Shown here one piece after another: positions 8,009 through 16,876 of a stretch of 64,000 nucleotides of DNA. A program made the position numbers and the translations under genes. Every line of letters begins with the position of its first letter. The first letter of the stretch is position 1. The notes under the pieces were generated by a model, which worked only from the letters and a program-made list of their open reading frames with translations, searched no databases and was not told the origin of the DNA. The stretch is from CAWBKV01 sp041946675 (GTDB taxonomy: Archaea > Halobacteriota > Methanosarcinia > Methanotrichales > Methanotrichaceae): the NCBI GenBank assembly GCA_041946675.1, contig JBHGAU010000003.1, forward strand, positions 3,515-67,514, in the 5' to 3' direction.

Positions 8009-11000
8009 GCCTCCTTCAGATCCTCGATCTCCTCTTCGCCAGCATCCCAGTATCCTCGCTTTTCCGCCTCAAGGAGCCTTTCGACGATATCAGCGGCTGC
8101 GAATTTGTTATTATCAATAAGCTTCTTTCTCATTTCTTCGTCGAAGATATATCGCCCAGCTATTGCGGACCAGATCCAGTTGTCAACAGCGTTTGTGGTT
8201 GCCGCAAGCCCAAGAACGTTTTCCAGCCTCTCTGCTATCTGCTGTGTTCCGTGGAAGTCGTGCTCCAGCATGGCATTTGCCCATTTGGGATTGAGCAGTC
8301 GTGTACGTGCTCCTCTTGTCACAGCTTTCCCGGCATCTTCAGTTCTTATAACCTCCTCGGTGGTATCTGTGATGAGCATCTTCGGGCGCTCTCCTCTGGC
8401 AAGCTTTACTGCATTGGAAATGCCTCCAAAGAACTCAAAGTAATGATCCAAATCAATGATTTCACGATCTGTCGTGTCACGTACCTGCGATACCAGCTGC
8501 ACATTGGAGAGATTGTTCCTGTAAAGTGCATCGTTCTTGACCGCATGGATGTTCTCAGCATAAAGGTAGTTCATCGATTGAATGTATACATCTGCCAGAT
8601 CATTCTCTGTGCGCCAGATGGAGTCCTCTACCAATGGAAGCATACGTGTTCCATACTCGCCTGCCTTAGGGCCGAAGATGCGCCCGTTGGCCATCTTTCT
8701 CAGTGTCACAGGATCAAAGTCCTTTTCAGAAAGCCTGAGGCGGTTCTCGATTGAGTGCTTTCGAACGAAGTTCATGTCAACCGGCTCATCCAGCTCCGCA
8801 ACGAGATTGAATGCTTTGTCAAGCAGCTGCACAATGTTTGGAAACATATCTCTGAAGAAGCCGCATATATTCACCAGACAATCCACCCTCGGGCGCCCAA
8901 GCTCTTCTATAGGCACAACCGTGAGCTTCGGAGCCCAGGTGCCTGGACTTTGCTCAATCCTGAGCCCCAGATAGCTCAGTATCTGGCCCACAGATTCGCC
9001 GCCTGTTTTTGTGGTCTCGAATCCCCAGAGTATGACCCCAACAGTCTCGGGATATGAGTCGTTATCTTTCATGTATGCAGCCAGAGTGTTTCCGGCGATC
9101 TCCTTCCCGCGTGCAGATGCGGTTGATGTAGGGACCCTCGTGGGATCGAACTGAGTCAGGTTTCGGCCGGTCGGCAGAACTTCAGGTGACCTTACAGTGT
9201 CTCCTCCGCTTGCCTGCTCAATATATTCAGTGCAGAGGCCGCGGAGGAAGCTATGGATCTCTGCATGGTTATCGGAATAGGCCTTGGATAGTGTAAGTCC
9301 ATAGCTTAGCGTACTTTCGAGATCTGCTTTTGCATCAGAAGACAGACCGCTGGCCTCTATGGCTTCTTTAGGGGAGCTATTCATACAGATATCAACGATT
9401 AACGCACAGGTTGCATCGATCTTCTGAAGCATGGAAGCGAACTCCTTTTTATTCCTGAGTGCCCGATCATAATCCAATCCTTGCGCCTCCGCAAGAATGC
9501 GGTTAAGAGACTTGAATCCATTTCTGTCATAGCGCAGGGTGAACTCCATGAACCTCTTCCTGGCTTCAATATCGTACTCTTCCCCAAGGATATGCAATCC
9601 ATGAGGTATTATGCGCCTTCGCATATCGTACAGTTCCTCATGGATCGATTCAACGTTATCCGAGGAAATGTTCAGCTCTTTTGCCTTCCCCAATATACTT
9701 TCCTCGATCCTTTGACATCTCGAGGGGTCTTGAATCTGGGCTTCACCAAGCTCATCTATCAAAGCCTGGAGTGCTTCATACTCCTCATAGAGGCCTGATG
9801 TGCTATATGCTGGTGAGTTGTAACCTATGGTCGTTCCATAGAGCCTGCGCTTGGCTATAACCACCTCTGAGGTATTTACTACATGATAGAAATAGAGATG
9901 AGGCATGTTGCCGATGAGCAGATCGGGAAAGCATTCTGAAGATAGCCCCACCTCTTTGCCTTTTGTGAACTCTGCCAGGCCGTGAGTGCCGACATGGATG
10001 ACCACGTCAGTCTTCCAAACCGCCTCAAGCCAGTGATAGAATGCAATATACTGATGGTGAGGCGGTCTGGTCTTGTCGTGGCTGGCTTTAGCGAGGGCTT
10101 CTCCTGATAGAGGTGGCCTGGCGGGCTGAACCCCGACAAAGATATTGCCGAATACAACACCAGGAATCAGGATCTTATCATCAACCGACATAACCCTGCC
10201 GGGAGGCACACCCCAGGAATCAAGAACATCCCGGTGCATGCTTTCAGGAAGGGTTTCAAAGAACCTGCTATATTCGGAGGCGCTCAAGCAGAAGCAGCTT
10301 TTTAAAGCCTCCTCCATCCGGAGCCATTTTCCGGAGTTAACCAGAGACAGATCCTGAAAGACCTCATGCAGCTTCTTCTCCGGCAGGTTTACATTGTAGC
10401 CCTCCTCTTTCAGCCGCTCCAAAAGCAGGCTAACGCTTGCAAATACATCCAGATAGGAGGCTCTCCCTAAGTTCTCCTCGCCTGGAGGATAGTTGTAGAT
10501 GATTACTGCCACCCGCTTTTCGCAGTTAGCTTTTCTTTTTAGTTCTATCCAGCTTCTTATTCTGGCAGCAATCCGCTGAACTCTATCATCGATGGCAGCT
10601 ATCTGGCTGGCCTCTAGGCCTCCTACGGAAACCTTCTGCACCCCGCAGTGCGGAATTGGCTCAATACAGCCGTCAAGCTCAGGCCAGATCACCGCCATGA
10701 TAGACTCAATCGGGGATAGGCCGGTCTCTGACTTCTTCCACTCCTCAATCTCGCGGCTGAACATGCCGGCTGGAGTGAAAACTGGAACGTTCAGCTCCTT
10801 CAGCAGATCCTTCGTGAGGGCATGGTTCCCGCCCATCGGGCCGCCATTTATTCTGAACAGGGTGAGATTGACAAGAGCATCAAGCAGAGGCCTGCCATCC
10901 CTGAAGAAGAACTTCCCCATCGACTTCAAATTGTTGATTCCGTCTGAGAAGATTGGGATATGATTGAAGTCTTTCATCTCTTCGATCAGGCCCTTAAGAG

Positions 11001-11718
11001 AGTTCAGGCACTGATCGAAATGCATATTGCCATAGAAGAGGTAACCGATCGTGGGTCTCTCAGGATCAAAACCCGCCCTTGTTAAGAATGATTCAAGATC
11101 GTAGAAGTAGCCGAAGGATGGGTGGTATATTCCGCAATCCGCATGATCTACAGGATCTCCTGCCTTCGGAAGAACGCAGCCGAGATACTCTCTTAGGAGC
11201 AGCAGCATCAGGTTCCTGTAGTTCTCTTCGCCACCGTACCTCCAGTACCTGGCAATCTTGATGTAGTTGGCGGCATCTCTTGGAGGCCCGATTGGTATGA
11301 TCTTGCCTGCTGCCTGGATGGCCTTTTCCGCCATTGAAATTCTCTTCCAGACCTCCTCAGGATCCCTGTCCTCTCCACCCTTGATCCTGCCTGAGATGCT
11401 GCTGCCGTGAAATGAGCCGAGGCGGGTTATGGACATGATCTTGCTTGCTGGCGATACAAGATTCACGACTATGTTCTTTTCATCTTTCAGCGTCTCGTAG
11501 ACTATGTCTATCGATCTGCCTGACCCTCTGATGTCCACCAGCACCGCCTGAGATGTGAGCAGATCTCCTTTTAGAGCCTCATCGTTTACCTTCTCCTCAT
11601 CTATCGAGTGGGGGTAGTAGATCTTGAGGTCTATGTCAAGATCAAACTCCTTTGTCAGTTTATGCGCTGCCGCAGCCAGGCTCGGAGATGGAACTGTTGT
11701 AATGCAGGTGATCTTCAT
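7915..11718 (-). CDS. cobN: CobN-type cobaltochelatase/magnesium-chelatase H-like large subunit
   Basis: The 1267-residue protein has the length of CobN/BchH proteins, which bind a tetrapyrrole and insert Co, Mg or (by analogy) Ni with the help of an AAA+ partner. Conserved stretches include GGPMGGNHALTKDLL (about residue 292), the active-site motif IHVGTHGLAEFTKGKEVGL (about residue 590), and FDPTRVPTSTASARG through WGFETTKTGGESVGQILSYLG in the C-terminal half. No CobS/CobT or ChlI/ChlD partner is encoded in the window. It follows a BtuF-like gene by 16 bases, so it likely shares its transcript. Metal specificity is not readable; the surrounding nickel/cobalt transport genes make a Co or Ni role more plausible than Mg. 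This is inference. Confidence 0.88.
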   Translation of the reverse strand: MKITCITTVPSPSLAAAAHKLTKEFDLDIDLKIYYPHSIDEEKVNDEALKGDLLTSQAVLVDIRGSGRSIDIVYETLKDEKNIVVNLVSPASKIMSITRLGSFHGSSISGRIKGGEDRDPEEVWKRISMAEKAIQAAGKIIPIGPPRDAANYIKIARYWRYGGEENYRNLMLLLLREYLGCVLPKAGDPVDHADCGIYHPSFGYFYDLESFLTRAGFDPERPTIGYLFYGNMHFDQCLNSLKGLIEEMKDFNHIPIFSDGINNLKSMGKFFFRDGRPLLDALVNLTLFRINGGPMGGNHALTKDLLKELNVPVFTPAGMFSREIEEWKKSETGLSPIESIMAVIWPELDGCIEPIPHCGVQKVSVGGLEASQIAAIDDRVQRIAARIRSWIELKRKANCEKRVAVIIYNYPPGEENLGRASYLDVFASVSLLLERLKEEGYNVNLPEKKLHEVFQDLSLVNSGKWLRMEEALKSCFCLSASEYSRFFETLPESMHRDVLDSWGVPPGRVMSVDDKILIPGVVFGNIFVGVQPARPPLSGEALAKASHDKTRPPHHQYIAFYHWLEAVWKTDVVIHVGTHGLAEFTKGKEVGLSSECFPDLLIGNMPHLYFYHVVNTSEVVIAKRRLYGTTIGYNSPAYSTSGLYEEYEALQALIDELGEAQIQDPSRCQRIEESILGKAKELNISSDNVESIHEELYDMRRRIIPHGLHILGEEYDIEARKRFMEFTLRYDRNGFKSLNRILAEAQGLDYDRALRNKKEFASMLQKIDATCALIVDICMNSSPKEAIEASGLSSDAKADLESTLSYGLTLSKAYSDNHAEIHSFLRGLCTEYIEQASGGDTVRSPEVLPTGRNLTQFDPTRVPTSTASARGKEIAGNTLAAYMKDNDSYPETVGVILWGFETTKTGGESVGQILSYLGLRIEQSPGTWAPKLTVVPIEELGRPRVDCLVNICGFFRDMFPNIVQLLDKAFNLVAELDEPVDMNFVRKHSIENRLRLSEKDFDPVTLRKMANGRIFGPKAGEYGTRMLPLVEDSIWRTENDLADVYIQSMNYLYAENIHAVKNDALYRNNLSNVQLVSQVRDTTDREIIDLDHYFEFFGGISNAVKLARGERPKMLITDTTEEVIRTEDAGKAVTRGARTRLLNPKWANAMLEHDFHGTQQIAERLENVLGLAATTNAVDNWIWSAIAGRYIFDEEMRKKLIDNNKFAAADIVERLLEAEKRGYWDAGEEEIEDLKEAYLEMEGIIEESVKEPIEQYTSLPLVRTPMR

Positions 11719-11734
11719 AACCCCTCTCTAACAC

Positions 11735-12928
11735 TCATGTCTCGGGATAGACGAGTGTTCCTCTCTTGCTCAGGTCGTAGTCCAGCCCCTGGAACTCGGT
11801 TAGATAGCTCTGATGTATCGCCTTTGGATCAAGACTCTTGAATATATCCGGGTGGAGCCATTTGGCAAGGTATGCTACGCCTATGAAATGCCTGCAGCCG
11901 CTGAAGGGCATATACGTCCAAAGTGGTGAGGCTATGAGGTACACCTTTCCATTCCGGACGGCAGCAGTATTCTTCAGCTCTGGGCGGTTCATGATCTCAT
12001 TTCTGACTTTCTCGAGATTAGATGTATCACTGGCCACTTTGCGATCATAATCATCATCCCCCAGTATTCTTATTATCACATCGGGGTTGGATGATACTAT
12101 ATCTTCGGGATTTACCTCTCCAATGTTGCCTTTGCCTGCGAAGATGCTGCGACCTCCGGCATCCTCAATGGGGGGCACATCGTTCTCTGATGCCTCGTAA
12201 GGGCTATATTCACTATAAACCAGCGGCTTTTTATCCGGCGGCAGATCCTTTGTAGCATTCTTTATCGGATCAATGACCCCGTTATAGAAATTGACGAACT
12301 TTGCGGCCTCGCTCTCTCTTTCGAACAATACTCCCAGTTTCTTCACTTCATCAGGATAGATCTCCGGTCTGCTGCAGGCAAAAACTCCCACGGTTAGACC
12401 TGCAGCCTCTAATTTCTTCAAAAGGGGCTCGTAATAGCTGCCGAAGGTGCCAGTCCCAGAGCCCGGATGAATTAGAACTATATCGGGATTGAGCTTGATG
12501 ATCTCTTCGACATCAGGCTCGTAAAAATTGCCTACCTTGGGCAGATTTTTGTACTCCGGGAAAGTTGAGTATATATCGATGCTCTGTGGGGCTCCAATTA
12601 TATAACTTGCAGGAACCTTCAAAGTGCGAAGCGTTTCCAAATGATGGGATATGGCACAAACAACGGTTTTGATAGGCTTATAAATAGTTACTTCTCGTCC
12701 TTTGGTATCAATTACAGTCCTTGGATATAGATCATGGATATGTTTTATCTCTGAGAAATTTTGTGGTGAGATTTCTCCCTTATGATAGGAGAGCTCCGCC
12801 CCTTTCAGCTCGCCATCTGAGATCTTCAGATCGCCATTTAAATCTCCTGGAATTTTAACTAGTGCTGTACATGGATTGAAGAGAAATATCAGCGTCAGCG
12901 AAATTAACATATATTTTCTTGCCCTCAT
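11735..12928 (-). CDS. BtuF/FecB-like substrate-binding protein with an N-terminal EF-hand-like motif
   Basis: This is a periplasmic-type binding protein of cluster A-II (cobalamin, siderophore or other metal complexes), 397 residues. The core begins at TVIDTKGREVTIYKPIKTVVCAI, followed by LKVPASYIIGAPQSI and VEEIIKLNPDIVLIHPG, all typical of BtuF/FecB proteins; the end has PLWTYMPFSGCRHFIGVAYLA. A signal peptide (residues 1-22) is followed by GDLNGDLKISDGE (residues 28-40), a dockerin/EF-hand-like calcium loop not usual in the family. It is the first gene of a minus-strand pair with cobN. No permease is adjacent, so it may use the BtuCD proteins at 25924-27801. Confidence 0.82.
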   Translation of the reverse strand: MRARKYMLISLTLIFLFNPCTALVKIPGDLNGDLKISDGELKGAELSYHKGEISPQNFSEIKHIHDLYPRTVIDTKGREVTIYKPIKTVVCAISHHLETLRTLKVPASYIIGAPQSIDIYSTFPEYKNLPKVGNFYEPDVEEIIKLNPDIVLIHPGSGTGTFGSYYEPLLKKLEAAGLTVGVFACSRPEIYPDEVKKLGVLFERESEAAKFVNFYNGVIDPIKNATKDLPPDKKPLVYSEYSPYEASENDVPPIEDAGGRSIFAGKGNIGEVNPEDIVSSNPDVIIRILGDDDYDRKVASDTSNLEKVRNEIMNRPELKNTAAVRNGKVYLIASPLWTYMPFSGCRHFIGVAYLAKWLHPDIFKSLDPKAIHQSYLTEFQGLDYDLSKRGTLVYPET

Positions 12929-12970
12929 ATATTGCCTCTGAATATTAATAAAATATTTGGATCATTCGAT

Positions 12971-13423
12971 TCAAGCCGGGCGAACGAATGAGGTAATCTT
13001 GACCACTGCATTATCATAGGTAGTTGTGTTTGTCTTAGCCCCTGGCCTGCTTGGACCAATAACGATGCCGCTCAGGCTGAATTGCCCTGGTATCAGCTTT
13101 ACACTGGAATTATTAAAAGCCGCAAAATGGGCATCGTCTGAGCGTGATACCATTATGGTTACATTTTTCGTATTCGCTTTCAGGCTAATGCTTGTCGTTC
13201 CCATGAAATGCATAGAACCGAGGATCATTTTATGAGCAGTCAAATTGTAGTCACCGGGGCTGAGATTTGGGAAGCTGAAAGTCCCATTATTGTCTGATAT
13301 GGTAGTATTCGCGGGCTGACTGGTAGTTCCCTGGTCATCGACGGACATGGCTGTCATCGAAACTAACAGTATGCATAGGGCTAGGGCAGATATACCCAAT
13401 GCGATAACTTTTCTTTGGACTAT
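12971..13423 (-). CDS. Small secreted protein with a carboxypeptidase-regulatory-like beta domain
   Basis: This is a secreted protein of about 150 residues. The hydrophobic segment ALGISALALCILLVSMTAMSV reads as a signal peptide; the motif TTISDNNGTFSFPNLSPGDYNLTA is the classic beta-sandwich (CarboxypepD_reg-like) pattern. It is Thr/Ser/Asn-rich with many N-glycosylation-type sequons. The TTG at 13399 would give a signal peptide without basic residues. The strong AGGAGG upstream points instead to an ATA or ATT start at 13423-13426, adding Q-R-K-V, and I used 13423. It lies upstream of the btuF-like gene on the same strand, separated by 42 bases. Function is unknown. Confidence 0.6.
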   Translation of the reverse strand: MVQRKVIALGISALALCILLVSMTAMSVDDQGTTSQPANTTISDNNGTFSFPNLSPGDYNLTAHKMILGSMHFMGTTSISLKANTKNVTIMVSRSDDAHFAAFNNSSVKLIPGQFSLSGIVIGPSRPGAKTNTTTYDNAVVKITSFVRPA

Positions 13424-13557
13424 AATCTTACCTCCTGCTAAAGTAACTAAAAATTAGGATACTAAGTGTTACTTAAATGTTTCTTTATAGTGAAAAAATC
13501 TGAAATTATCTGACCTTGAATGGCTTTTGGTAGCAAACGCGCATCTCTTATAATTGA

Positions 13558-13585
13558 GTAACACAATATACAAAAGATTTATTAC
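13558..13585 (+). promoter_or_regulatory. Shared promoter element, dyad form, with no obvious downstream gene
   Basis: GTAACA (13558-13563), 16 bases, TATTAC (13580-13585) inside AAAAGATTTATTACTTAG. This is a near-perfect inverted repeat and also fits the 21-base-spaced form with TAACAC at 13559. No gene begins downstream on the plus strand until 14408; the structured segment at 13880-13990 lies in between. Confidence 0.5.
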
Positions 13586-13879
13586 TTAGTGAGATCATCC
13601 TCTGAATTGGAGCGATAAATCATATAGGCCTCCTTTACCTACATTGATATACCGCTCATGTGCCATTAAAAAACACCGAAGATGAGTACCATGGCAAAAA
13701 ATGTCCTCCTGAATACGCACGACTTTCGTATTTGGTAGCTCTGCCGGGTACTCATCATCATTGGGTTCTACAAAAATCATTTTGTCCTTAAGAGGATATT
13801 CCTGAATTTCCTGGATCTACTGCAGATGAAATCAGAAAACTAAAAATTAATGCATACAGGATATAGCTGCTGGAAGAAG

Positions 13880-13990
13880 GATCGGGCTGGCCTGGGAAGA
13901 AAGGGCTATGGGGGAGATTTCTAATTGATACGACCAAGCATTTCCCAGCCCGCCAATATGAGCTTATTGGGATTTCAAGCCAGCCCGATC
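13880..13990 (+). repeat. Nested inverted repeats resembling a three-way junction
   Basis: An outer stem pairs GATCGGGCTGG (13880-13890) with CCAGCCCGATC (13980-13990), 11 perfect pairs. Inside, CTGGGAA (13892-13898) pairs with TTCCCAG (13942-13948), and CCAATA (13953-13958) pairs with TATTGG (13965-13970) around a six-base loop. The three helices can form together without conflict. It could be a structured RNA or a small mobile-element relic; no coding content is convincing. Confidence 0.4.
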
Positions 13991-14267
13991 GACCAGGTAT
14001 TTGCATGTTCATAAATTTATCTCTTTTGGTATTACATTTTCAGAAACTATGGTGAAATAGTAGGATCTTTGAGATTACTATGCCCTTTCATATCTTCATT
14101 TCGCCATTATCTCGGCATATGTGGTAAAAGTGATCTATAATACAATTCATAAAATCCTCTTTGAAAGAGAGACGTCGATAATTTTGACTCTGGACATACC
14201 TCCAATAGCATTAATTATAAAAAAATTCTGATAAGATAAGGATATTGAATATAATAGTATTATAAAT

Positions 14268-14294
14268 TGCTACAAAAGTAAATAGATTTATTAC
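14268..14294 (+). promoter_or_regulatory. Shared promoter element before the secreted coiled-coil gene
   Basis: TGCTAC (14268-14273), 15 bases, TATTAC (14289-14294) inside AATAGATTTATTACTAAG. Hexamer starts are exactly 21 bases apart, as at the other sites. The downstream gene starts 114 bases later. Confidence 0.5.
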
Positions 14295-14407
14295 TAAGAA
14301 TTTCCCTATTATCGCTCAGATACTCAAAGCCAGGATAGTGTAAGCTGATAACGCCGACTGGCGGCTTGTGTATAATTGTACGCTGAATGTATCCGGAGGG
14401 ATAAAAT

Positions 14408-15088
14408 ATGACTAAGTTTTTCGCAACTACATTGATTCTTGTGCTTATATCAGCATCACTGGTATATGCGCAAGATAATATATTTCTTGGTAACGGCAAA
14501 AAAAGCGATTATATAAATGTAGATTATGGAGCAAGGCCGTCGGAATATAATCCATTTGGCGGCATGGCCGGATTCTCTGCGCCCAGCACTCCCCAGACCA
14601 TGGCCCTATCGCCGGGGATAATGGTATACCAGGCAAAGAACCTTATGGACGAATCGATATCGTTAAGGGATGAGAACGCTGATATTCTGAGCAAGACTCA
14701 AGATATGGCCAATCAGGTTCAAGATACATCTAGCCGAATTGATACATTGGCAGGACAAATCCAGAGAGATTCGGCTGCTACAGCCGGCTATGCTTCAAGG
14801 GCTGAAGATTATTATAGAAAAGTCCAATCCCTTAATAATGAAACGATGGATTCAGTTCAAATGGTCTCAAATCTATTCCTGAGGAATGAAGAATTAGCAG
14901 CAAAAATAGAGACACAGGTTAACGATTCGGCTAGATACGCGGCTTCCGCCAGAGACAGCCTCAATGAAACCAGATCAATTTACGACAAGGTTAATTCAAC
15001 TGCAGTCGAGATAAAAGCCATGATGACAGGACAGGATGATTTTATGGAGAAGTCGATCCTGAGCAATGAAGGCTCGACGACACAATAA
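14408..15088 (+). CDS. Secreted coiled-coil protein of unknown function
   Basis: The protein has 226 residues and begins at an ATG behind GGAGGG (14395-14400). A signal peptide (residues 1-21, ending VYAQD) is followed by a proline/glycine-rich stretch (about 35-75) and then a long heptad-rich region (about 78-205) with repeated polar/hydrophobic spacing (SKTQDMANQVQDTSSRIDTL, IETQVNDSARYAASARDSL), suggesting an extended extracellular coiled coil. No known domain is recognised. It carries its own copy of the promoter element shared with metal-transport genes, which suggests co-regulation with them. It might be a surface scaffold or spacer, but nothing in the sequence proves this. Confidence 0.7.
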   Translation: MTKFFATTLILVLISASLVYAQDNIFLGNGKKSDYINVDYGARPSEYNPFGGMAGFSAPSTPQTMALSPGIMVYQAKNLMDESISLRDENADILSKTQDMANQVQDTSSRIDTLAGQIQRDSAATAGYASRAEDYYRKVQSLNNETMDSVQMVSNLFLRNEELAAKIETQVNDSARYAASARDSLNETRSIYDKVNSTAVEIKAMMTGQDDFMEKSILSNEGSTTQ

Positions 15089-15225
15089 ATGGGAAGTGTA
15101 TCTTCCTGCGAGCTGATTTATTTTTGATTTTTGTTTAATATCATATTATAGAGTTTATAAACAAAGTAGGTGAAAAGTATCATGAAACACAAGAAGGGAA
15201 AAATAGATCAGAAAAAGGAAATGAT

Positions 15226-16848
15226 TTGGGAAAAGCTGCAATAATCTTCATTGCAGCTGCAATGATCAGCACTGTAACGTTTTTAACTCCATCATTGGCG
15301 ACATCATCGGCAAATGCTTCTTCCGGTGATGCCGTCACCTTGCACGCCGGAATATACTCAATGGAATTTCCGCCAGTATTTAATGCGTTGAAGCGTCCAT
15401 CATATAACGATCTTAATGAGCTTTACGGCACAACCCATGTCGGCTTGGCATCATTCAATCCGGACCTATCCCCAAAACCATGCCTGGCAAGCAATTGGGA
15501 TGTGGCGGCAGACGGCAAGTCAATCAAGTTCTATCTTGTTAAAAATGCGACATGGACCGATGGAAAACCTGTAACTGCAGACGATGTGAAGTTCTCATAT
15601 GAGTATTGGCGCGATAACAATCTCTATCGCCAGGGAGGATGGTTGAACGCCTATCTGGACAGCGTCGAGGTACTTGATAACTATACAGGTGTGATCCACC
15701 TGAAAGAGCCATACGCCTATTATTTCATCAAGTCGCTATTCCCCTCCGTATATATCATCCCCAAGCACATATGGGAGAAGGTTAAGACTCCCCGGGAGTA
15801 TAACGAACCTGACGGCATGATAGGCTGCGGTCCGTTCATCTTCGAGAAGATTGACCGGGATGCAGATACCGCATATTTCAAGGCCAACCCGAATTACTTT
15901 GAGGGCAGGCCAGCCATTGACAGAATCGAGTTGAAGCACTTCAGAACTGTGGACTCTGCGCTACTGGCCCTTAAGAAAGGAGAGATAGATGTCATGATTG
16001 AATACGAGTCTCCTGAGGGAGTTCTGGTTCCATCGCTTCTGGGAGAGAAGGGCTTGACCATTAAGGTCGGACCAGATGCGGGGCTTCCGCTGCTCATCTT
16101 CAACTACAAGAAATATCCTCTCAATGTGACCGATTTCAGGAAGGCCGTATCCTATGCCATTGACTACCAGTCTCTGGTCGATGCCATTGAGGCAGGCTAT
16201 GGCGAGGTGCCGGGTGCTGGGATCTTGCCGTCGTGCGTAGCCGAGTCCAACCCGGATCAGCCCAAGCTGGAGTACAACCTGACCAAAGCCAATCAGATTC
16301 TTGACTCACTCAACTTCAAAGATACTGATGGAGACGGCATAAGGAATCTGCCCAATGGTCCCGATCTGAAGTTCCAGGTGATCGCCTGGAATAACCAGAA
16401 GGATTTTAGAGTCGCTGAGATGCTCAGCAGTATGCTGAAGAAAGTCGGCATCGAGTTCGATCCTTATACCAATGAGCTGTCTGTGCTGCAGAAGATGGTC
16501 TGGACCAATCGCAGCTACGATATGCATATCGATTTCCATGATCCCTATATGACGACACTTGGCTTTGCCACTATCGATCTTGTGCCAATGCAATATGGAA
16601 CCTGTCCGGATCCCAAGTTCTCGCAGCTCTATAATGCCACAATGTCAGCCAAGAACGAGAAGGAGATTACAAAGGCAGTCTACGATCTACAGGATTATTA
16701 TGCAAAAGAGCTGCCTGGAATCGCTCTTTACTGGAGCAAATCAGTCTATCCTTACAGAAGCGATAGATTTGAGGGCTGGACTCCTATGGAGGGCTACGGG
16801 CTGACAAGCCATCAGTCGTGGTTTGGCATAAAGCCGGTGGGGAAGTAG
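15226..16848 (+). CDS. Family-5 solute-binding protein
   Basis: This SBP_bac_5 protein has 540 residues and starts at a TTG 8 bases behind AAGGAAA. The signal peptide is KAAIIFIAAAMISTVTFLTPSLA. Family segments include AADGKSIKFYLVKNATWTDG, VTADDVKFSYEYW, IPKHIWEKV, MIGCGPFIFE, FRKAVSYAIDYQSLV, and the end LPGIALYWSKS. The C-terminus YGLTSHQSWFGIKPVGK groups it with the proteins at 18076 and 22027 and with the remnants at 17672 and 23821. It is a stand-alone binding protein with no permease next to it and probably feeds a shared importer. The ligand is unknown. Confidence 0.88.
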   Translation: MGKAAIIFIAAAMISTVTFLTPSLATSSANASSGDAVTLHAGIYSMEFPPVFNALKRPSYNDLNELYGTTHVGLASFNPDLSPKPCLASNWDVAADGKSIKFYLVKNATWTDGKPVTADDVKFSYEYWRDNNLYRQGGWLNAYLDSVEVLDNYTGVIHLKEPYAYYFIKSLFPSVYIIPKHIWEKVKTPREYNEPDGMIGCGPFIFEKIDRDADTAYFKANPNYFEGRPAIDRIELKHFRTVDSALLALKKGEIDVMIEYESPEGVLVPSLLGEKGLTIKVGPDAGLPLLIFNYKKYPLNVTDFRKAVSYAIDYQSLVDAIEAGYGEVPGAGILPSCVAESNPDQPKLEYNLTKANQILDSLNFKDTDGDGIRNLPNGPDLKFQVIAWNNQKDFRVAEMLSSMLKKVGIEFDPYTNELSVLQKMVWTNRSYDMHIDFHDPYMTTLGFATIDLVPMQYGTCPDPKFSQLYNATMSAKNEKEITKAVYDLQDYYAKELPGIALYWSKSVYPYRSDRFEGWTPMEGYGLTSHQSWFGIKPVGK

Positions 16849-16876
16849 AGACTTAATTTCCCCTCTTTTCTTTTTT

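Larger units (their letters stand above)
13430..14400. other. Long, mostly non-coding region
   Basis: I see no convincing gene in these 970 bases. Two minus-strand open frames (13595-13780, 13788-14012) have no recognisable domain, no good ribosome-binding site and no family pattern. The region holds two copies of the shared promoter element (13558-13585 and 14268-14294) and a segment with nested complementary arms (13880-13990). Confidence 0.5.

Noticed and set aside
7954..8754. Long plus-strand frame of 266 codons inside the cobN-like gene.
   Set aside because: It lies wholly opposite a conserved coding region and has no recognisable domain.
13595..14012. Two minus-strand frames of 61 and 74 codons as genes.
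   Set aside because: No ribosome-binding site, no known domain, and the second spans the nested inverted repeats.
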